This document shows, one piece after another, positions 41,963-50,628 of a stretch of DNA of 64,000 nucleotides; the stretch's first letter is position 1; each line of letters begins with the position of its first letter. Source of the stretch: Cognatundibacterium squillarum (GTDB taxonomy: Bacteria; Pseudomonadota; Gammaproteobacteria; Burkholderiales; Burkholderiaceae_D); contig NZ_BMYU01000003.1 in assembly GCF_014652435.1 (NCBI RefSeq), positions 62,001 to 126,000 on the forward strand. The letters run 5' to 3'. The notes below the pieces were generated by a model. That model was given only the letters and a program-made list of their open reading frames with translations. It was not told the origin of the DNA and searched no databases. Both the position numbers and the translations under genes were made by a program.

Positions 41963-43420
41963 GTGGGGATTTTTTCACTGTTTGGTAAAAAAGGTGGCAA
42001 GAAAGACGAGCGCTCATCCGAGAAAAGCTCGTCGAAAAAGACACGCACCTCTTCAGGTAGCACCATCATTACCAGCTTTCCTGACAGCGAAATTTTCTCC
42101 AACTCCATCATCGCGCAACGCCATATCGCAAGAGCGACCGAACGCAAAATCGATGCAATCGAATTTGAAATGTCGCGCGATATCGTCAAAACCCGCCCGC
42201 CGGTATTAACCCGCAGTGAACACAAAAATCACGGCAATCACGAAGGTGACACTGTCGGCAATCTGATTGCCCATACCGAACCGATCGCACGGCCGGTTAG
42301 TGCTGTGGATTTTGAGACCACGCTGCCGATGATGATGCCGTCCGATTATCTGATGGGGCAAAACACGGAAATTCACGGCAATATTCTGGCTTACAGTGAA
42401 TCGGTACCAATTCTGGAAGAAGCCGCCATTCTGTATTCCAACGGTCAGAACGATGCGGCAGAACAAATGCTGCAAAGTGCGATCCGCCACCAGAATCTGG
42501 GCAGTGCCACGGAAGTCGCATGGCAAATGCTGTTTGACCTGTATCGACTGACACATAATCAGGAACAGTTTGAAAGCCTGTCGCTCGATTACGCCAGCAA
42601 ATTTGAAACCTCGCCGCCACTGTGGCCAGCAGACACCAAAGCAGCCGAACCTGAACCGGAAGTCGTTTCCGGCTCCGGCCCTTCTGTTCTGTTCCCGTCC
42701 AAGCTGGATATCGGGGTCGTGAAAACGATAGAAAAAGTACAGAACTTTGCTGCCCGCTCTGAAAGCCTGCGTCTGGACTTTTCGCGCATCCGCGAAGTGG
42801 ATCCGGTCGGCTGCGGCTTATTGCTGCGCAGCCTGAAACAGTTAAAACGATCCGGCATTTCGCTGATGTTGGTCGGCGCTCAGGATCTGACCGACCGCAT
42901 CCGCTCGATTCTGCAGGTGGGACGGCGTGATGAAACCGAAGCACCATGGCTGTTATTGCTGGAATTGCTGCAGTTTTTGCATCTGGAACGCGCATTCGAA
43001 GAAGTCAGTATGGATTACTGCGTCACCTTTGAAGTGTCGCCGCCATCGTTTGAAGCCCCGCGTCAGAACATCAGCAGTGCATTCCCTGAAATCACGCTGC
43101 GTGAAGACGAAGAACTCAATAGCGAAGAGCAGCAAGAGGGTAACAGTTTCCGCATGCCGCGTCTGGTACACGGCAAGCTGGATACGCTGCTGAAACGGAT
43201 CACAGAATTCTCTGAAAAACACAATCCGCTGATTCTGGACTGCACGGATCTGGAACGCGTTGAGTTCTCTGCCACAGCCGAATTGCTGAACGGCCTCGCA
43301 CCGATTTCCGGTCAGCCGGGTGCTGTCATTCAGTTCACCGAAGTCAATTATCTGGTCATGATGCTGTTTAACGCGATGGGACTCAAAAACATTGCGACAA
43401 TCACCCTGCGCAAGCACTGA
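41963..43420 (+). CDS. Two-STAS-domain cytoplasmic protein
   Basis: A 485-residue soluble protein with GTG start behind TTTAGGAACAAC. Order: a Lys/Ser-rich N-terminus (residues 1-40), a helical tetratricopeptide-like centre ('AAILYSNGQNDAAEQMLQSA', about 155-175), a STAS-like domain ('LRLDFSRIREVDPVGCGLLL', about 268-310), then a second, more diverged STAS-like part at the C-terminus ('NPLILDCTDLERVEFSATAE', about 425-445). STAS domains bind nucleotides or act as anti-anti-sigma partners; here the phosphoacceptor Ser is not clear. I recall similar proteins in front of hslVU in Burkholderiales, of unknown function. No enzymatic motif seen. Confidence 0.75.
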   Translation: MGIFSLFGKKGGKKDERSSEKSSSKKTRTSSGSTIITSFPDSEIFSNSIIAQRHIARATERKIDAIEFEMSRDIVKTRPPVLTRSEHKNHGNHEGDTVGNLIAHTEPIARPVSAVDFETTLPMMMPSDYLMGQNTEIHGNILAYSESVPILEEAAILYSNGQNDAAEQMLQSAIRHQNLGSATEVAWQMLFDLYRLTHNQEQFESLSLDYASKFETSPPLWPADTKAAEPEPEVVSGSGPSVLFPSKLDIGVVKTIEKVQNFAARSESLRLDFSRIREVDPVGCGLLLRSLKQLKRSGISLMLVGAQDLTDRIRSILQVGRRDETEAPWLLLLELLQFLHLERAFEEVSMDYCVTFEVSPPSFEAPRQNISSAFPEITLREDEELNSEEQQEGNSFRMPRLVHGKLDTLLKRITEFSEKHNPLILDCTDLERVEFSATAELLNGLAPISGQPGAVIQFTEVNYLVMMLFNAMGLKNIATITLRKH

Positions 43421-43432
43421 TCCTCCCCGGCG

Positions 43433-43460
43433 CTTGTAATCCGGCGAACACACCCCATCT
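43433..43460 (+). promoter_or_regulatory. Sigma-32 heat-shock promoter of hslVU
   Basis: CTTGTAA (43433-43439), a 13-bp spacer and CCCCATCT (43453-43460) match the sigma-32 consensus CTTGAAA-N(11-16)-CCCCATNT at 14 of 15 fixed positions or close to it. It lies 82 bp before the hslV ATG. Confidence 0.8.
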
Positions 43461-43541
43461 GAGACGGCATTCAGGCTTGTTGCAAGCCCGGACGACACAG
43501 CTACGGCTGTACCTGTCTGCTTTTTTACTCAGAGGTATCTC

Positions 43542-44078
43542 ATGGAACAATTTCACGGCACAACCATCCTGACCGTTCGCCGCGGTAATCAGGTGGCACT
43601 GGGTGGCGATGGTCAGGTCACACTGGGCAATATCGTCATGAAGGGAACAGCCCGCAAAGTCCGTAAGCTGTATCACAACAAAGTGCTGGCCGGTTTTGCC
43701 GGTGGCACCGCTGACGCATTCACCCTGATTGAGCGTTTTGAAGCGAAACTGGAAAAACATCAGGGCCACCTGATGCGCGCTTCCGTTGAGCTGGCGAAGG
43801 ACTGGCGTACCGACCGTATGCTGCGCCGTCTGGAAGCCATGCTGCTGGTGGCCGACAAAGACACGACGCTGGTGATTACCGGTAACGGCGATGTGCTGGA
43901 GCCGAATCAGGGCATCGGTGCAATTGGTTCCGGTGGCAATTATGCGCAGGCTGCGGCGATTGCCCTGTTTGAAAATACCGAATTGTCGCCGGTGGAGATC
44001 GTCAAAAAATCGCTGACGATTGCCGGTGAAATGTGTATCTACACCAATCTCTCGCACACCATCGAAACACTGGAATAA
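43542..44078 (+). CDS. hslV: ATP-dependent protease peptidase subunit HslV
   Basis: HslV is the proteasome-like peptidase of the HslVU (ClpQY) complex, which degrades misfolded and regulatory proteins. The protein (178 residues) reads '[20 protein letters not shown]'; the expected catalytic Thr is residue 7 and would be exposed by removing MEQFHG, a short propeptide also found in related Burkholderiales. '[16 protein letters not shown]', '[20 protein letters not shown]' and '[16 protein letters not shown]' are family motifs. A strong heat-shock promoter precedes it and hslU follows after 37 bp. Confidence 0.96.
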   Translation: MEQFHGTTILTVRRGNQVALGGDGQVTLGNIVMKGTARKVRKLYHNKVLAGFAGGTADAFTLIERFEAKLEKHQGHLMRASVELAKDWRTDRMLRRLEAMLLVADKDTTLVITGNGDVLEPNQGIGAIGSGGNYAQAAAIALFENTELSPVEIVKKSLTIAGEMCIYTNLSHTIETLE

Positions 44079-44115
44079 GCTGCGCCGCGCGCTGTTCTCA
44101 CGACAGGATAAGACT

Positions 44116-45450
44116 ATGAATATGACTCCGCAGGAGATTGTCTCCGAACTCGATAAACACGTGGTTGGCCAGGCCAAAGCGAAAAAAGCGGTTGCGATTG
44201 CGCTGCGTAACCGCTGGCGTCGTCAGCAGGTGCAGGAACCGCTGCGCCACGAAATCACGCCGAAAAACATTCTGATGATCGGCCCTACCGGTGTCGGCAA
44301 AACCGAAATCGCGCGCCGTCTGGCAAAGCTGGCGGATGCACCGTTCATCAAAATCGAAGCCACCAAATTCACGGAAGTCGGTTATGTCGGCCGCGATGTG
44401 GATACTATCATCCGCGATCTGGTCGATATCGGCATCAAACAAACCCGTGAAAGTGCGATGCGCAAAGTGCGTATGCGCGCGGAAGATGCGGCCGAAGACC
44501 GTATCCTCGACATTCTGCTGCCACCGGCACGTGATTTCGGCATTCATCCGGAAGGCGAACAAAACGCCGCCGACAGCGGTACCCGCCAGACTTTCCGCAA
44601 ACGTCTGCGTGAAGGTGCGCTGGATGATAAAGAAATCGAAATCGAAGTCGCAGAACCGGTAGCGCACATGGAAATCATGGCACCACCGGGCATGGAAGAA
44701 ATGACCGAGCAGATCAAAACCATGTTTTCCGGCATGGGCAATGGCAAAAAGAAAGCGCGCAAGCTGAAAATCAAAGAAGCTTTCCGTCTGCTGGTGGATG
44801 AAGAAGCCGCCAAAATGGTCAATGAAGAAGAGCTGAAACAGGAAGCGATCCGCAACGTCGAGCAAAACGGTATCGTATTCCTCGATGAAATCGACAAGAT
44901 TGCGTCGCGCTCGGAAGCCGGTGGCGCCGAAGTGTCGCGTGCCGGTGTGCAGCGTGATCTGTTGCCGCTGGTGGAAGGCACGACGGTCAACACCAAATAC
45001 GGCATGATCAAAACCGATCATATTCTGTTCATCGCATCCGGTGCTTTCCATCTGGCCAAACCATCGGATCTGATTCCGGAACTGCAGGGCCGTTTCCCGA
45101 TCCGCGTGGAGCTGGAATCGCTGTCAGTGGCCGATTTCGAATGCATTCTGACCAGTACCGATGCCTGCCTGACCCGTCAGTATCAAGCCTTGCTGGAAAC
45201 CGAAGACGTGAAAGTAAGCTTCACGCCGGATGGTATCGAGAAAATCGCCAGCATCGCGTACTCGGTCAATGAAACCACAGAAAACATCGGTGCGCGCCGT
45301 CTGTACACCGTGATGGAGAAACTGCTGGAAGATCTGTCATTCGAAGCCCAGCAACACAGCGGCCAGACTGTCAGCGTCGATGCCGCTTATGTCGAATCCC
45401 GCCTCGGCGCTTTGTCGGTGGATGAAGATTTGTCGCGTTACGTGCTGTAA
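44116..45450 (+). CDS. hslU: ATP-dependent unfoldase subunit HslU
   Basis: The AAA+ unfoldase partner of HslV. From the ATG at 44116 (behind GACAGGATAAG) it has 444 residues. It opens '[20 protein letters not shown]' and has Walker [10 protein letters not shown] (56-64), '[19 protein letters not shown]', Walker B '[12 protein letters not shown]', sensor '[12 protein letters not shown]' and the C-terminal '[20 protein letters not shown]', with a final SRYVL tail that docks into HslV. Frame continues upstream to 44020 inside hslV, but that is not the start. Followed by a terminator. Confidence 0.97.
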   Translation: MNMTPQEIVSELDKHVVGQAKAKKAVAIALRNRWRRQQVQEPLRHEITPKNILMIGPTGVGKTEIARRLAKLADAPFIKIEATKFTEVGYVGRDVDTIIRDLVDIGIKQTRESAMRKVRMRAEDAAEDRILDILLPPARDFGIHPEGEQNAADSGTRQTFRKRLREGALDDKEIEIEVAEPVAHMEIMAPPGMEEMTEQIKTMFSGMGNGKKKARKLKIKEAFRLLVDEEAAKMVNEEELKQEAIRNVEQNGIVFLDEIDKIASRSEAGGAEVSRAGVQRDLLPLVEGTTVNTKYGMIKTDHILFIASGAFHLAKPSDLIPELQGRFPIRVELESLSVADFECILTSTDACLTRQYQALLETEDVKVSFTPDGIEKIASIAYSVNETTENIGARRLYTVMEKLLEDLSFEAQQHSGQTVSVDAAYVESRLGALSVDEDLSRYVL

Positions 45451-45492
45451 GCCTGTACTTGTTCAGCCGCTCAACGCTGGCTGAACACACCC

Positions 45493-45531
45493 GAAAGCAC
45501 CGCTTCCGCCTGCCGGAATCCGGTGCTTTTT
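45493..45531 (+). terminator. Terminator of hslVU
   Basis: AAAGCACCG and CGGTGCTTTTT form a stem around a 17-base inner hairpin region, 43 bp past the hslU stop. A further hairpin (GTTCAGCC / GGCTGAAC) precedes it. Confidence 0.85.
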
Positions 45532-45565
45532 GTTTGCTGCTGCCACGAAAGGCCGCCGGAGCATC

Positions 45566-45660
45566 AAAAATGCCTCAAATGCGGTGTTCAGCACAGCGAT
45601 CCGGCGGTCGTCGGCAGAAACTCCGGGCCTCAGAATATGTCAGATGACGATACTTGCACA
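45566..45660 (-). repeat. Copy 5 of the dispersed 65-bp-period repeat, inverted
   Basis: Minus-strand copy: TGTGCAAG starts at 45660 and TGTGCTGA at 45595, 65 bp apart. Nearly identical to copy 6 at 60017. It occupies the middle of the 371-bp gap between hslU and the GAF gene; the rest of the gap holds the hslU terminator and an unassigned upstream region of the GAF gene. Confidence 0.9.
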
Positions 45661-45821
45661 GTCACGGTTCTCTGAATGTGTGCTGCAGCCACTGCCTGCC
45701 AGGTGTAACGGCGTCAGCCACAGACCTGTGTTCTCAGTTTCCGGTATCATAAGCGCGCGTTTTCCGGCGCCGCGCCGGTGTTCATGGCACGGCCATTCAC
45801 TTTTGATTTGAAAGATATCGC

Positions 45822-46346
45822 ATGTTTGAAACCGCTGCGGCCACAGACCGCCCTGATTATTCCCTGCTCACGCAACAAGTTTCCAGCATTCTGACCGGCG
45901 AAACCGCGCTGATGACCAATGCCGCGCAATTTTCTGCGCTGGTGTATCACAGCCTCAGCGATCTGAACTGGGCCGGTTTTTACCTGTGCACACCAGCCGC
46001 CAAAGCCGGTGGCGAATTCAGCCATGATTTGCTGCTCGGCCCGTTTCAGGGCAAAGTTGCCTGCGTACGTATTCCTTTCGGTCGCGGCGTTTGCGGCACC
46101 ACCGCCTCGCAGCGCAGCACCATTCTGGTACCGGATGTCCACGCTTTCCCCGGCCATATCGCCTGCGATTCCGCATCGAATTCTGAAATCGTGATTCCGC
46201 TGATCAAAGACGGCAAACTGTACGGTGTATTTGATATCGACAGCCCGAAACTGAACCGCTTCACGGCAGAAGATCAGCAGGGTCTGGAAGCGATGGTGGC
46301 GGCGTTTATGCAGGCCACGGATTTCAGCCAGATCAGCGGCGCATAA
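45822..46346 (+). CDS. msrC: Free methionine-(R)-sulfoxide reductase (GAF domain)
   Basis: A 174-residue GAF-fold enzyme that reduces free methionine-R-sulfoxide with thioredoxin. The family pattern is clear: 'LSDLNWAGFYLC', 'LLLGPFQGKVACVRIPFGRG', 'VCGTTASQRSTILVPDVHAF', 'HIACDSASNSEIVIPLI' and 'GVFDIDSPKLNRF'. The three cysteines used in catalysis and recycling are present (VACVRI, GVCGTT, IACDSA), corresponding to C84, C94 and C118 of the E. coli enzyme. Cytoplasmic; monocistronic with a downstream hairpin. Confidence 0.92.
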   Translation: MFETAAATDRPDYSLLTQQVSSILTGETALMTNAAQFSALVYHSLSDLNWAGFYLCTPAAKAGGEFSHDLLLGPFQGKVACVRIPFGRGVCGTTASQRSTILVPDVHAFPGHIACDSASNSEIVIPLIKDGKLYGVFDIDSPKLNRFTAEDQQGLEAMVAAFMQATDFSQISGA

Positions 46347-46373
46347 GCCTGCGCACTTTTCCGGCAAAGGATC

Positions 46374-46409
46374 AAAAAAAACGGCCGCAAACGCGGCCGT
46401 GATTCTTTT
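46374..46409 (+). terminator. Terminator of the fRMsr gene
   Basis: ACGGCCGC-aaac-GCGGCCGT, an 8-bp perfect stem followed by gattcTTTT, 34 bp after the stop. Confidence 0.8.
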
Positions 46410-46482
46410 GTAGCAGGACTGGCAATTTTGCAGTGTCTCGCATAGACTGCAGGCTTATCTGACGCTCTGCATCACCCTCATC

Positions 46483-46686
46483 ATGTCCGGATGCCGCAAC
46501 CGCAAACGCTGCCGCAAATTACGCCACTCATTAAGACGGCGTGATCTGTGTACACGTATGGTGGTGGAACTGGGCATTCAGTACGCGGAACTAATGGGTC
46601 AGGCATTTGCCCGCGATTTTTTACAGGGGCAGGCGGTGCCGGCACCGGTGATTCAGCGCTTATTCCCGCAAAACCATCTGCGTTAA
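46483..46686 (+). CDS. Small hypothetical protein
   Basis: A 67-residue basic protein. The first 25 residues are very rich in Arg, Lys and Cys; the rest, 'MVVELGIQYAELMGQAFARD' then 'FLQGQAVPAPVIQRLFPQ', is an amphipathic helix pair. I recall short proteins of this pattern (Arg-rich start, 'A..LG..AA..(F/Y)L...VP..VI.R') in Oxalobacteraceae, which supports a real gene. No good ribosome site precedes the ATG; a shorter start at 46558 is possible. It ends 10 bp before the convergent gpsA gene. Function unknown. Confidence 0.55.
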   Translation: MSGCRNRKRCRKLRHSLRRRDLCTRMVVELGIQYAELMGQAFARDFLQGQAVPAPVIQRLFPQNHLR

Positions 46687-46696
46687 CCCACGATGC

Positions 46697-47701
46697 TCAG
46701 CGCGCCTTCAACTCCTGCTTCGCATCACGCGCCATCAGCCGCTGTATCATGTCCTGCGCACTCATCTGATCAAACAGCACCGCTGCCACCGCATTGGTGA
46801 TCGGCATATCCACACCCAGACGCACTGCCATTTCGCGCACAGCACGGGCGCAACGTACCCCTTCCGCCACATGACCGAGCTCGCTGACGATCTGCTCCAG
46901 CGATTTGCCCTGCGCCAGCGCCAGACCAACGCGACGGTTACGCGATAAGTCGCCGGTACACGTCAGTATCAGATCGCCGACACCGGTCAGGCCCATCAGC
47001 GTTTCTGCTTTGCCACCCATTGCCACACCGAGGCGGGAAATTTCCGCCAGTCCGCGGGTCATCAGCGCGGCACGGGCATTCAGCCCCAGACCGAGGCCGT
47101 CAGCGACGCCGGTGGCGATCGCCATAATATTTTTGACCGCACCGCCGATTTCCACACCCGCCACATCATCGCTGGAATACACACGAATCGCGTTACCATG
47201 CAGCGCTGTCACCACATCGCGGCATAAGGCTGCAGAAGCCGATGCAATCGTCAGTGCGCAAGGCAAACCCTGCGCCACTTCCTGCGCGAACGACGGGCCG
47301 GACAGCACGCCGAGCTCGCAACTGTCGCCCAGCACTTCGGCCGCCACCTGATGCGGTAACAGACAAGTTTGTTCTTCCAGACCTTTGCACAGCCAGACAA
47401 TGCGGCGCGGGCGGTGCAAAGCACAGTCTTCCAGCGTCGGACGCAGGCCAGACACCGAGGTGGCGATGATCAGCATATCGGCCGGCCCGCTGGCATGCGC
47501 TATCGCAGCATCGAAATCGGCAGTCAGTTGCAGAGATTCAGGTAAAGGATAACCAGCCAGATAATGGATATTTTCACGCGCGGCTTCCATTTCCTGCATG
47601 GCACGCGGATTACGCCCCCACATCACCACCTGATTTTTCGCTGCCAGCGCAATCGCGACAGCGGTACCCCAGGCACCTGCACCTAACACACTGATATTCA
47701 T
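46697..47701 (-). CDS. gpsA: NAD(P)-dependent glycerol-3-phosphate dehydrogenase GpsA
   Basis: GpsA reduces dihydroxyacetone phosphate to sn-glycerol 3-phosphate for phospholipid synthesis. The protein (334 residues) starts 'MNISVLGAGAWGTAVAIALA', with the GxGxWG nucleotide-binding loop. 'LGVLSGPSFAQEVAQGLPCA' is a family signature. The catalytic Lys lies in 'GVEIGGAVKNIMAIATGVAD', and 'GLTGVGDLILTCTGDLSRNRRVG' follows. The location downstream of secB matches other betaproteobacteria, although here an SH3-domain gene with its own terminator separates them. Confidence 0.96.
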   Translation of the reverse strand: MNISVLGAGAWGTAVAIALAAKNQVVMWGRNPRAMQEMEAARENIHYLAGYPLPESLQLTADFDAAIAHASGPADMLIIATSVSGLRPTLEDCALHRPRRIVWLCKGLEEQTCLLPHQVAAEVLGDSCELGVLSGPSFAQEVAQGLPCALTIASASAALCRDVVTALHGNAIRVYSSDDVAGVEIGGAVKNIMAIATGVADGLGLGLNARAALMTRGLAEISRLGVAMGGKAETLMGLTGVGDLILTCTGDLSRNRRVGLALAQGKSLEQIVSELGHVAEGVRCARAVREMAVRLGVDMPITNAVAAVLFDQMSAQDMIQRLMARDAKQELKAR

Positions 47702-47802
47702 ATTGCTCCTGCTGTTGTCACGGAAAAACTCCGTATCAGGCGGGAATATACCGCAGATTTCGCAGAAATTTACAGCTTTTCGGCCATGATAAGGAAAGAA
47801 TG

Positions 47803-47828
47803 AAAAAAGGACAGCGCACTGTCCTTTT
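47803..47828 (-). terminator. Terminator of the SH3-domain gene
   Basis: AAAAGGACAG-tgcg-CTGTCCTTTT on the minus strand, followed by further T, 23 bp after the stop. Confidence 0.88.
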
Positions 47829-47851
47829 GGATGTTTTTTGCAGCGGCAGGC

Positions 47852-48298
47852 TTACAAGCCCCAGACTTCGCTGATTCTGACGTAACCGATCTGCCCGTCT
47901 TTGTGTTTGACCTTGACCCAGCCTGCTGAAGCCGGTTCCGCCATTTCCAGCAGCACATGCTTATCGGCGCTGAACACCAGCGGCGCAGCCTCGTCTGCGC
48001 TAGCGCGGATTTTCGCGTTAGCAACTTTCACAATCAGATTGCGGCGGGTGATCAGGTCTTTGGTTTCCACCCAGCTCATTTCACCGCTGACATCACGCAC
48101 TTTGCTCCATGCGCCGGAAGTGAATACCACTTCCACCGGCATGCCGCGCGGCGCGACATACAGTTTGGCACCTTTTAACGAAGGTGCATCATACATAATT
48201 ACCGGATTCGGGCCGACCGAACGGTATTCCAGCGCGTGTGCGGGCAGGCTGCCAGCCAGCGTCAGGAGAGAGAAAACAGAAATAATCAGAGTGCGCAT
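47852..48298 (-). CDS. Exported SH3b-domain protein
   Basis: A 148-residue periplasmic protein. The signal peptide 'MRTLIISVFSLLTLAGSLPA' is cleaved near HALEY. The mature protein carries two SH3b-like repeats: 'VIMYDAPSLKGAKLYVAPRG' with 'SGAWSKVRDVSGEMSWVETK', and 'AKIRASADEAAPLVFSADKH' with 'AGWVKVKHKDGQIGYVRISE'. Bacterial SH3 domains often bind peptidoglycan. The frame extends upstream through secB's 3' region, but ATG 48298 with the signal peptide is the clear start. It lies 34 bp after secB, with a hairpin between. Confidence 0.85.
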   Translation of the reverse strand: MRTLIISVFSLLTLAGSLPAHALEYRSVGPNPVIMYDAPSLKGAKLYVAPRGMPVEVVFTSGAWSKVRDVSGEMSWVETKDLITRRNLIVKVANAKIRASADEAAPLVFSADKHVLLEMAEPASAGWVKVKHKDGQIGYVRISEVWGL

Positions 48299-48308
48299 AA
48301 AATCATAA

Positions 48309-48329
48309 GGGCCCCGCAGGGCCCTTTCA
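48309..48329 (-). terminator. Possible secB terminator or attenuator
   Basis: AAGGGCCC-cgca... forms GGGCCC/GGGCCC pairing, a GC-rich stem between secB and the SH3 gene. Read leftwards the following tract (TTATGATTTT) is only partly T, so read-through into the SH3 gene is likely. Confidence 0.5.
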
Positions 48330-48332
48330 GGA

Positions 48333-48806
48333 TTACTGTACAGTTGCCGGTGCTTCTGTATTTGCCTGTTGCTCAGTCGCGATTTGCTGACGCTGAACGT
48401 AGAATGCCTCGAAATTGATTTCGGACAGATGGATAGGCGGGAAGCCAGCGCGTGTGATCGCATCAGCGATATTGGAACGCAGGTAAGGGTAAATGATGTT
48501 CGGGCAACCGATACCCAGCAGCGGATCGATCTGATCGTCAGGGATATTGCGTGCTTCGAAAATACCGGCTTGTTTGCCTTCAACCAGGAAAGCCACTTTT
48601 TCGCCGATTTTTGCAGTAACTGTTACGGTTACTGTGGATTCATAGATACCGTCTGCCAGTTTTTCCTGACCAACGTCCAGAGAAACTTCGATAGCAGGTG
48701 CTTGCTGTTCCAGGAAAATAGCTGGGGAATTTGGCTGTTCAAGCGACAGATCTTTCAGATATACGCGTTGAATTTGGAATACGGGCTGCAGATTTTCGTC
48801 AGACAT
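48333..48806 (-). CDS. secB: Protein-export chaperone SecB
   Basis: SecB is a tetrameric cytosolic chaperone that keeps secretory proteins unfolded and delivers them to SecA. The protein (157 residues) has '[20 protein letters not shown]', '[20 protein letters not shown]', '[20 protein letters not shown]' and '[16 protein letters not shown]', all diagnostic. It is part of the rhodanese-grxC-secB cluster on the minus strand; grxC ends 210 bp upstream. Confidence 0.96.
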   Translation of the reverse strand: MSDENLQPVFQIQRVYLKDLSLEQPNSPAIFLEQQAPAIEVSLDVGQEKLADGIYESTVTVTVTAKIGEKVAFLVEGKQAGIFEARNIPDDQIDPLLGIGCPNIIYPYLRSNIADAITRAGFPPIHLSEINFEAFYVQRQQIATEQQANTEAPATVQ

Positions 48807-49016
48807 GTGAGACTTTCTATATTTCTAAAAGATTAACAATGAACAGCTGGACGACTCAGGTCGGCTATGCCTGTGCGGTCTCCTTGCCGGCATAACAAAA
48901 CCCAGATGAGGACAAAACCGCCCTTTTCAAGATTTCGCGCAGGCATTTTAGCAAGGAGATGAGAAAAACAGCAATTTGCGGCGACACAGGCCTGTTATTC
49001 GTTGTTATTCGTCAAG

Positions 49017-49277
49017 TCAGGGATTCAGCAAAGCATCCAGCTTACCGGCGCGGTCCAGTGCCGATAAATCGTCAAAACCACCGACATGGGTATCGCCGAT
49101 ATAAATCTGCGGTACGGTGCGGCGACCGGTTTTCTGCATCATCGCTTCGCGCACGGCAGGATCGAGATCCACGCGGATTTTCTCAATCTCTTCCACGCCT
49201 TTGGATTTCAGCAGGCGCTCTGCCATCACGCAATACGGGCACACGGCCGTGCTGTACATCACAACTTGAGGTTTCAC
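49017..49277 (-). CDS. grxC: Glutaredoxin 3 GrxC
   Basis: An 86-residue glutaredoxin with the dithiol active site CPYC (STAVCPYCVMAERLLKSK). It also has the cis-Pro segment 'RRTVPQIYIGDTHVGGFDDL', which binds glutathione. It reduces protein disulphides and glutathione mixed disulphides in the cytoplasm. It follows the rhodanese gene by 14 bp and precedes secB, a widely conserved order in proteobacteria. Length is normal for GrxC. Confidence 0.95.
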   Translation of the reverse strand: MKPQVVMYSTAVCPYCVMAERLLKSKGVEEIEKIRVDLDPAVREAMMQKTGRRTVPQIYIGDTHVGGFDDLSALDRAGKLDALLNP

Positions 49278-49291
49278 TTGGCTACTCCTGA

Positions 49292-49699
49292 TTATTTGAT
49301 GATAGGCAAGCCCTGTTCACGCCAGGAATCGGTACCGCCTTCCAGACTAAACACTTGCGCAAAACCGGCTTTGGTCAGCACCGAAGCGGCACTGGCAGAG
49401 CGTACACCGGATTTACAAACGGTGATTACAACGTTATTGCGGGATTTTTCCAGTTCAGCGATACGCTGCGCGAGTTCCTGCAAAGGAATATTTTTCGCTT
49501 TCGGCAAATGACCTGTCGCAAACTCTTCTGCGCTGCGCACATCCAGCACCAGTGTCTTGCCCTGATTCATCATTTGGGTTGCCTGAATCTGGGACACACG
49601 TGCCCCGCGACGTTGTAACACAGGCAACAATAAAGCGATACCGGAAACTACGGCCATCGCGATCAGGATCAGATTATTCCAGTCTAAAATGAATTTCAC
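49292..49699 (-). CDS. Membrane-anchored rhodanese-like protein
   Basis: A 135-residue protein with an N-terminal transmembrane helix ('LILIAMAVVSGIALLLPVLQ') and a rhodanese domain: 'LVLDVRSAEEFATGHLPKAK', then the active-site loop 'CKSGVRSASAASVL' with the catalytic Cys. Single-domain rhodaneses transfer sulphane sulphur. Genes of this kind precede grxC and secB in many proteobacteria (YibN-like). Probably first gene of the unit with grxC; divergent from gpmA. Confidence 0.9.
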   Translation of the reverse strand: MKFILDWNNLILIAMAVVSGIALLLPVLQRRGARVSQIQATQMMNQGKTLVLDVRSAEEFATGHLPKAKNIPLQELAQRIAELEKSRNNVVITVCKSGVRSASAASVLTKAGFAQVFSLEGGTDSWREQGLPIIK

Positions 49700-49875
49700 A
49701 GCTTTCCCGTCGTAAAAATGGTTATCGGAAGCCTGTCATTATAAAATAGATGCCGCTGCCGCACAGAACTTGCGCAACAGGTTCAGGAAAGTCTGCTACC
49801 AAAGGCAGAACACGGAACAAATTCCGGCTCAGCGCGGATTTTCCTGAACCTATTAACAACACACTGACTTTGACT

Positions 49876-50622
49876 ATGTATAAACTCGTACTGATGCGCC
49901 ATGGCGAATCCACATGGAACCTGGAAAACCGTTTCACTGGCTGGACCGATGTTGATTTAACTGAAAAAGGTGTGGCTGAAGCTGCTGCAGCCGGCAAACT
50001 GCTGAAAGAATCCGGCTACAGCTTTGACGTGGCTTACACCTCCGTGCTGAAACGTGCGATCCGCACACTGTGGGGCACACTGGATGCCATGGACATGATG
50101 TGGCTGCCGGTGAAACACGACTGGCGTCTGAACGAACGTCATTACGGTGCACTGCAAGGTCTGAACAAAGCCGAAACCGCTGCCAAATACGGCGACGAAC
50201 AAGTGCTGGTATGGCGTCGCAGCTACGACACACCGCCAAATCCGCTGGCAGAAGACGATGACCGCACATCCTTCAACGACCCGCGTTACGCCGGTCTGGA
50301 CCGTGCACAGATCCCGCTGACCGAATGCCTGAAAGACACCGTTGCGCGCGTCATGCCGGCATGGGAAGACAGCATTGCACCGGCAATCCGTTCCGGCCAG
50401 CGCGTACTGATCAGCGCCCACGGTAACAGCCTGCGCGCTCTGATCAAAATGCTGGATAACATCAGCGACGACGATATCGTCAACCTCAATATTCCTAACG
50501 GTCAGCCACTGGTGTACGAACTGGATGCCGACCTGAAACCAATCCGTCATTACTATCTGGGCGACCAGTCCGCGATTCAGGCTGCGCTGGCAGCTGTGGC
50601 AAGTCAGGGAAAAGCGAAGTAA
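49876..50622 (+). CDS. gpmA: 2,3-bisphosphoglycerate-dependent phosphoglycerate mutase GpmA
   Basis: Interconverts 3- and 2-phosphoglycerate in glycolysis and gluconeogenesis. From the ATG at 49876 the protein (248 residues) starts '[20 protein letters not shown]', with the phosphohistidine RHGE motif; '[20 protein letters not shown]' and '[20 protein letters not shown]' give the second His and dimer elements. Upstream frame to 49750 is not part of the family. It is the first gene of a gpmA-envC-ctpA-moeB block, with envC 6 bp downstream. Confidence 0.96.
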   Translation: MYKLVLMRHGESTWNLENRFTGWTDVDLTEKGVAEAAAAGKLLKESGYSFDVAYTSVLKRAIRTLWGTLDAMDMMWLPVKHDWRLNERHYGALQGLNKAETAAKYGDEQVLVWRRSYDTPPNPLAEDDDRTSFNDPRYAGLDRAQIPLTECLKDTVARVMPAWEDSIAPAIRSGQRVLISAHGNSLRALIKMLDNISDDDIVNLNIPNGQPLVYELDADLKPIRHYYLGDQSAIQAALAAVASQGKAK

Positions 50623-50628
50623 GTCCGG

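Noticed and set aside
44098-45051. 317-codon open frame opposite hslU
   Set aside because: Shadow of a highly conserved AAA+ gene; Phe/His-rich product typical of reversed coding DNA.
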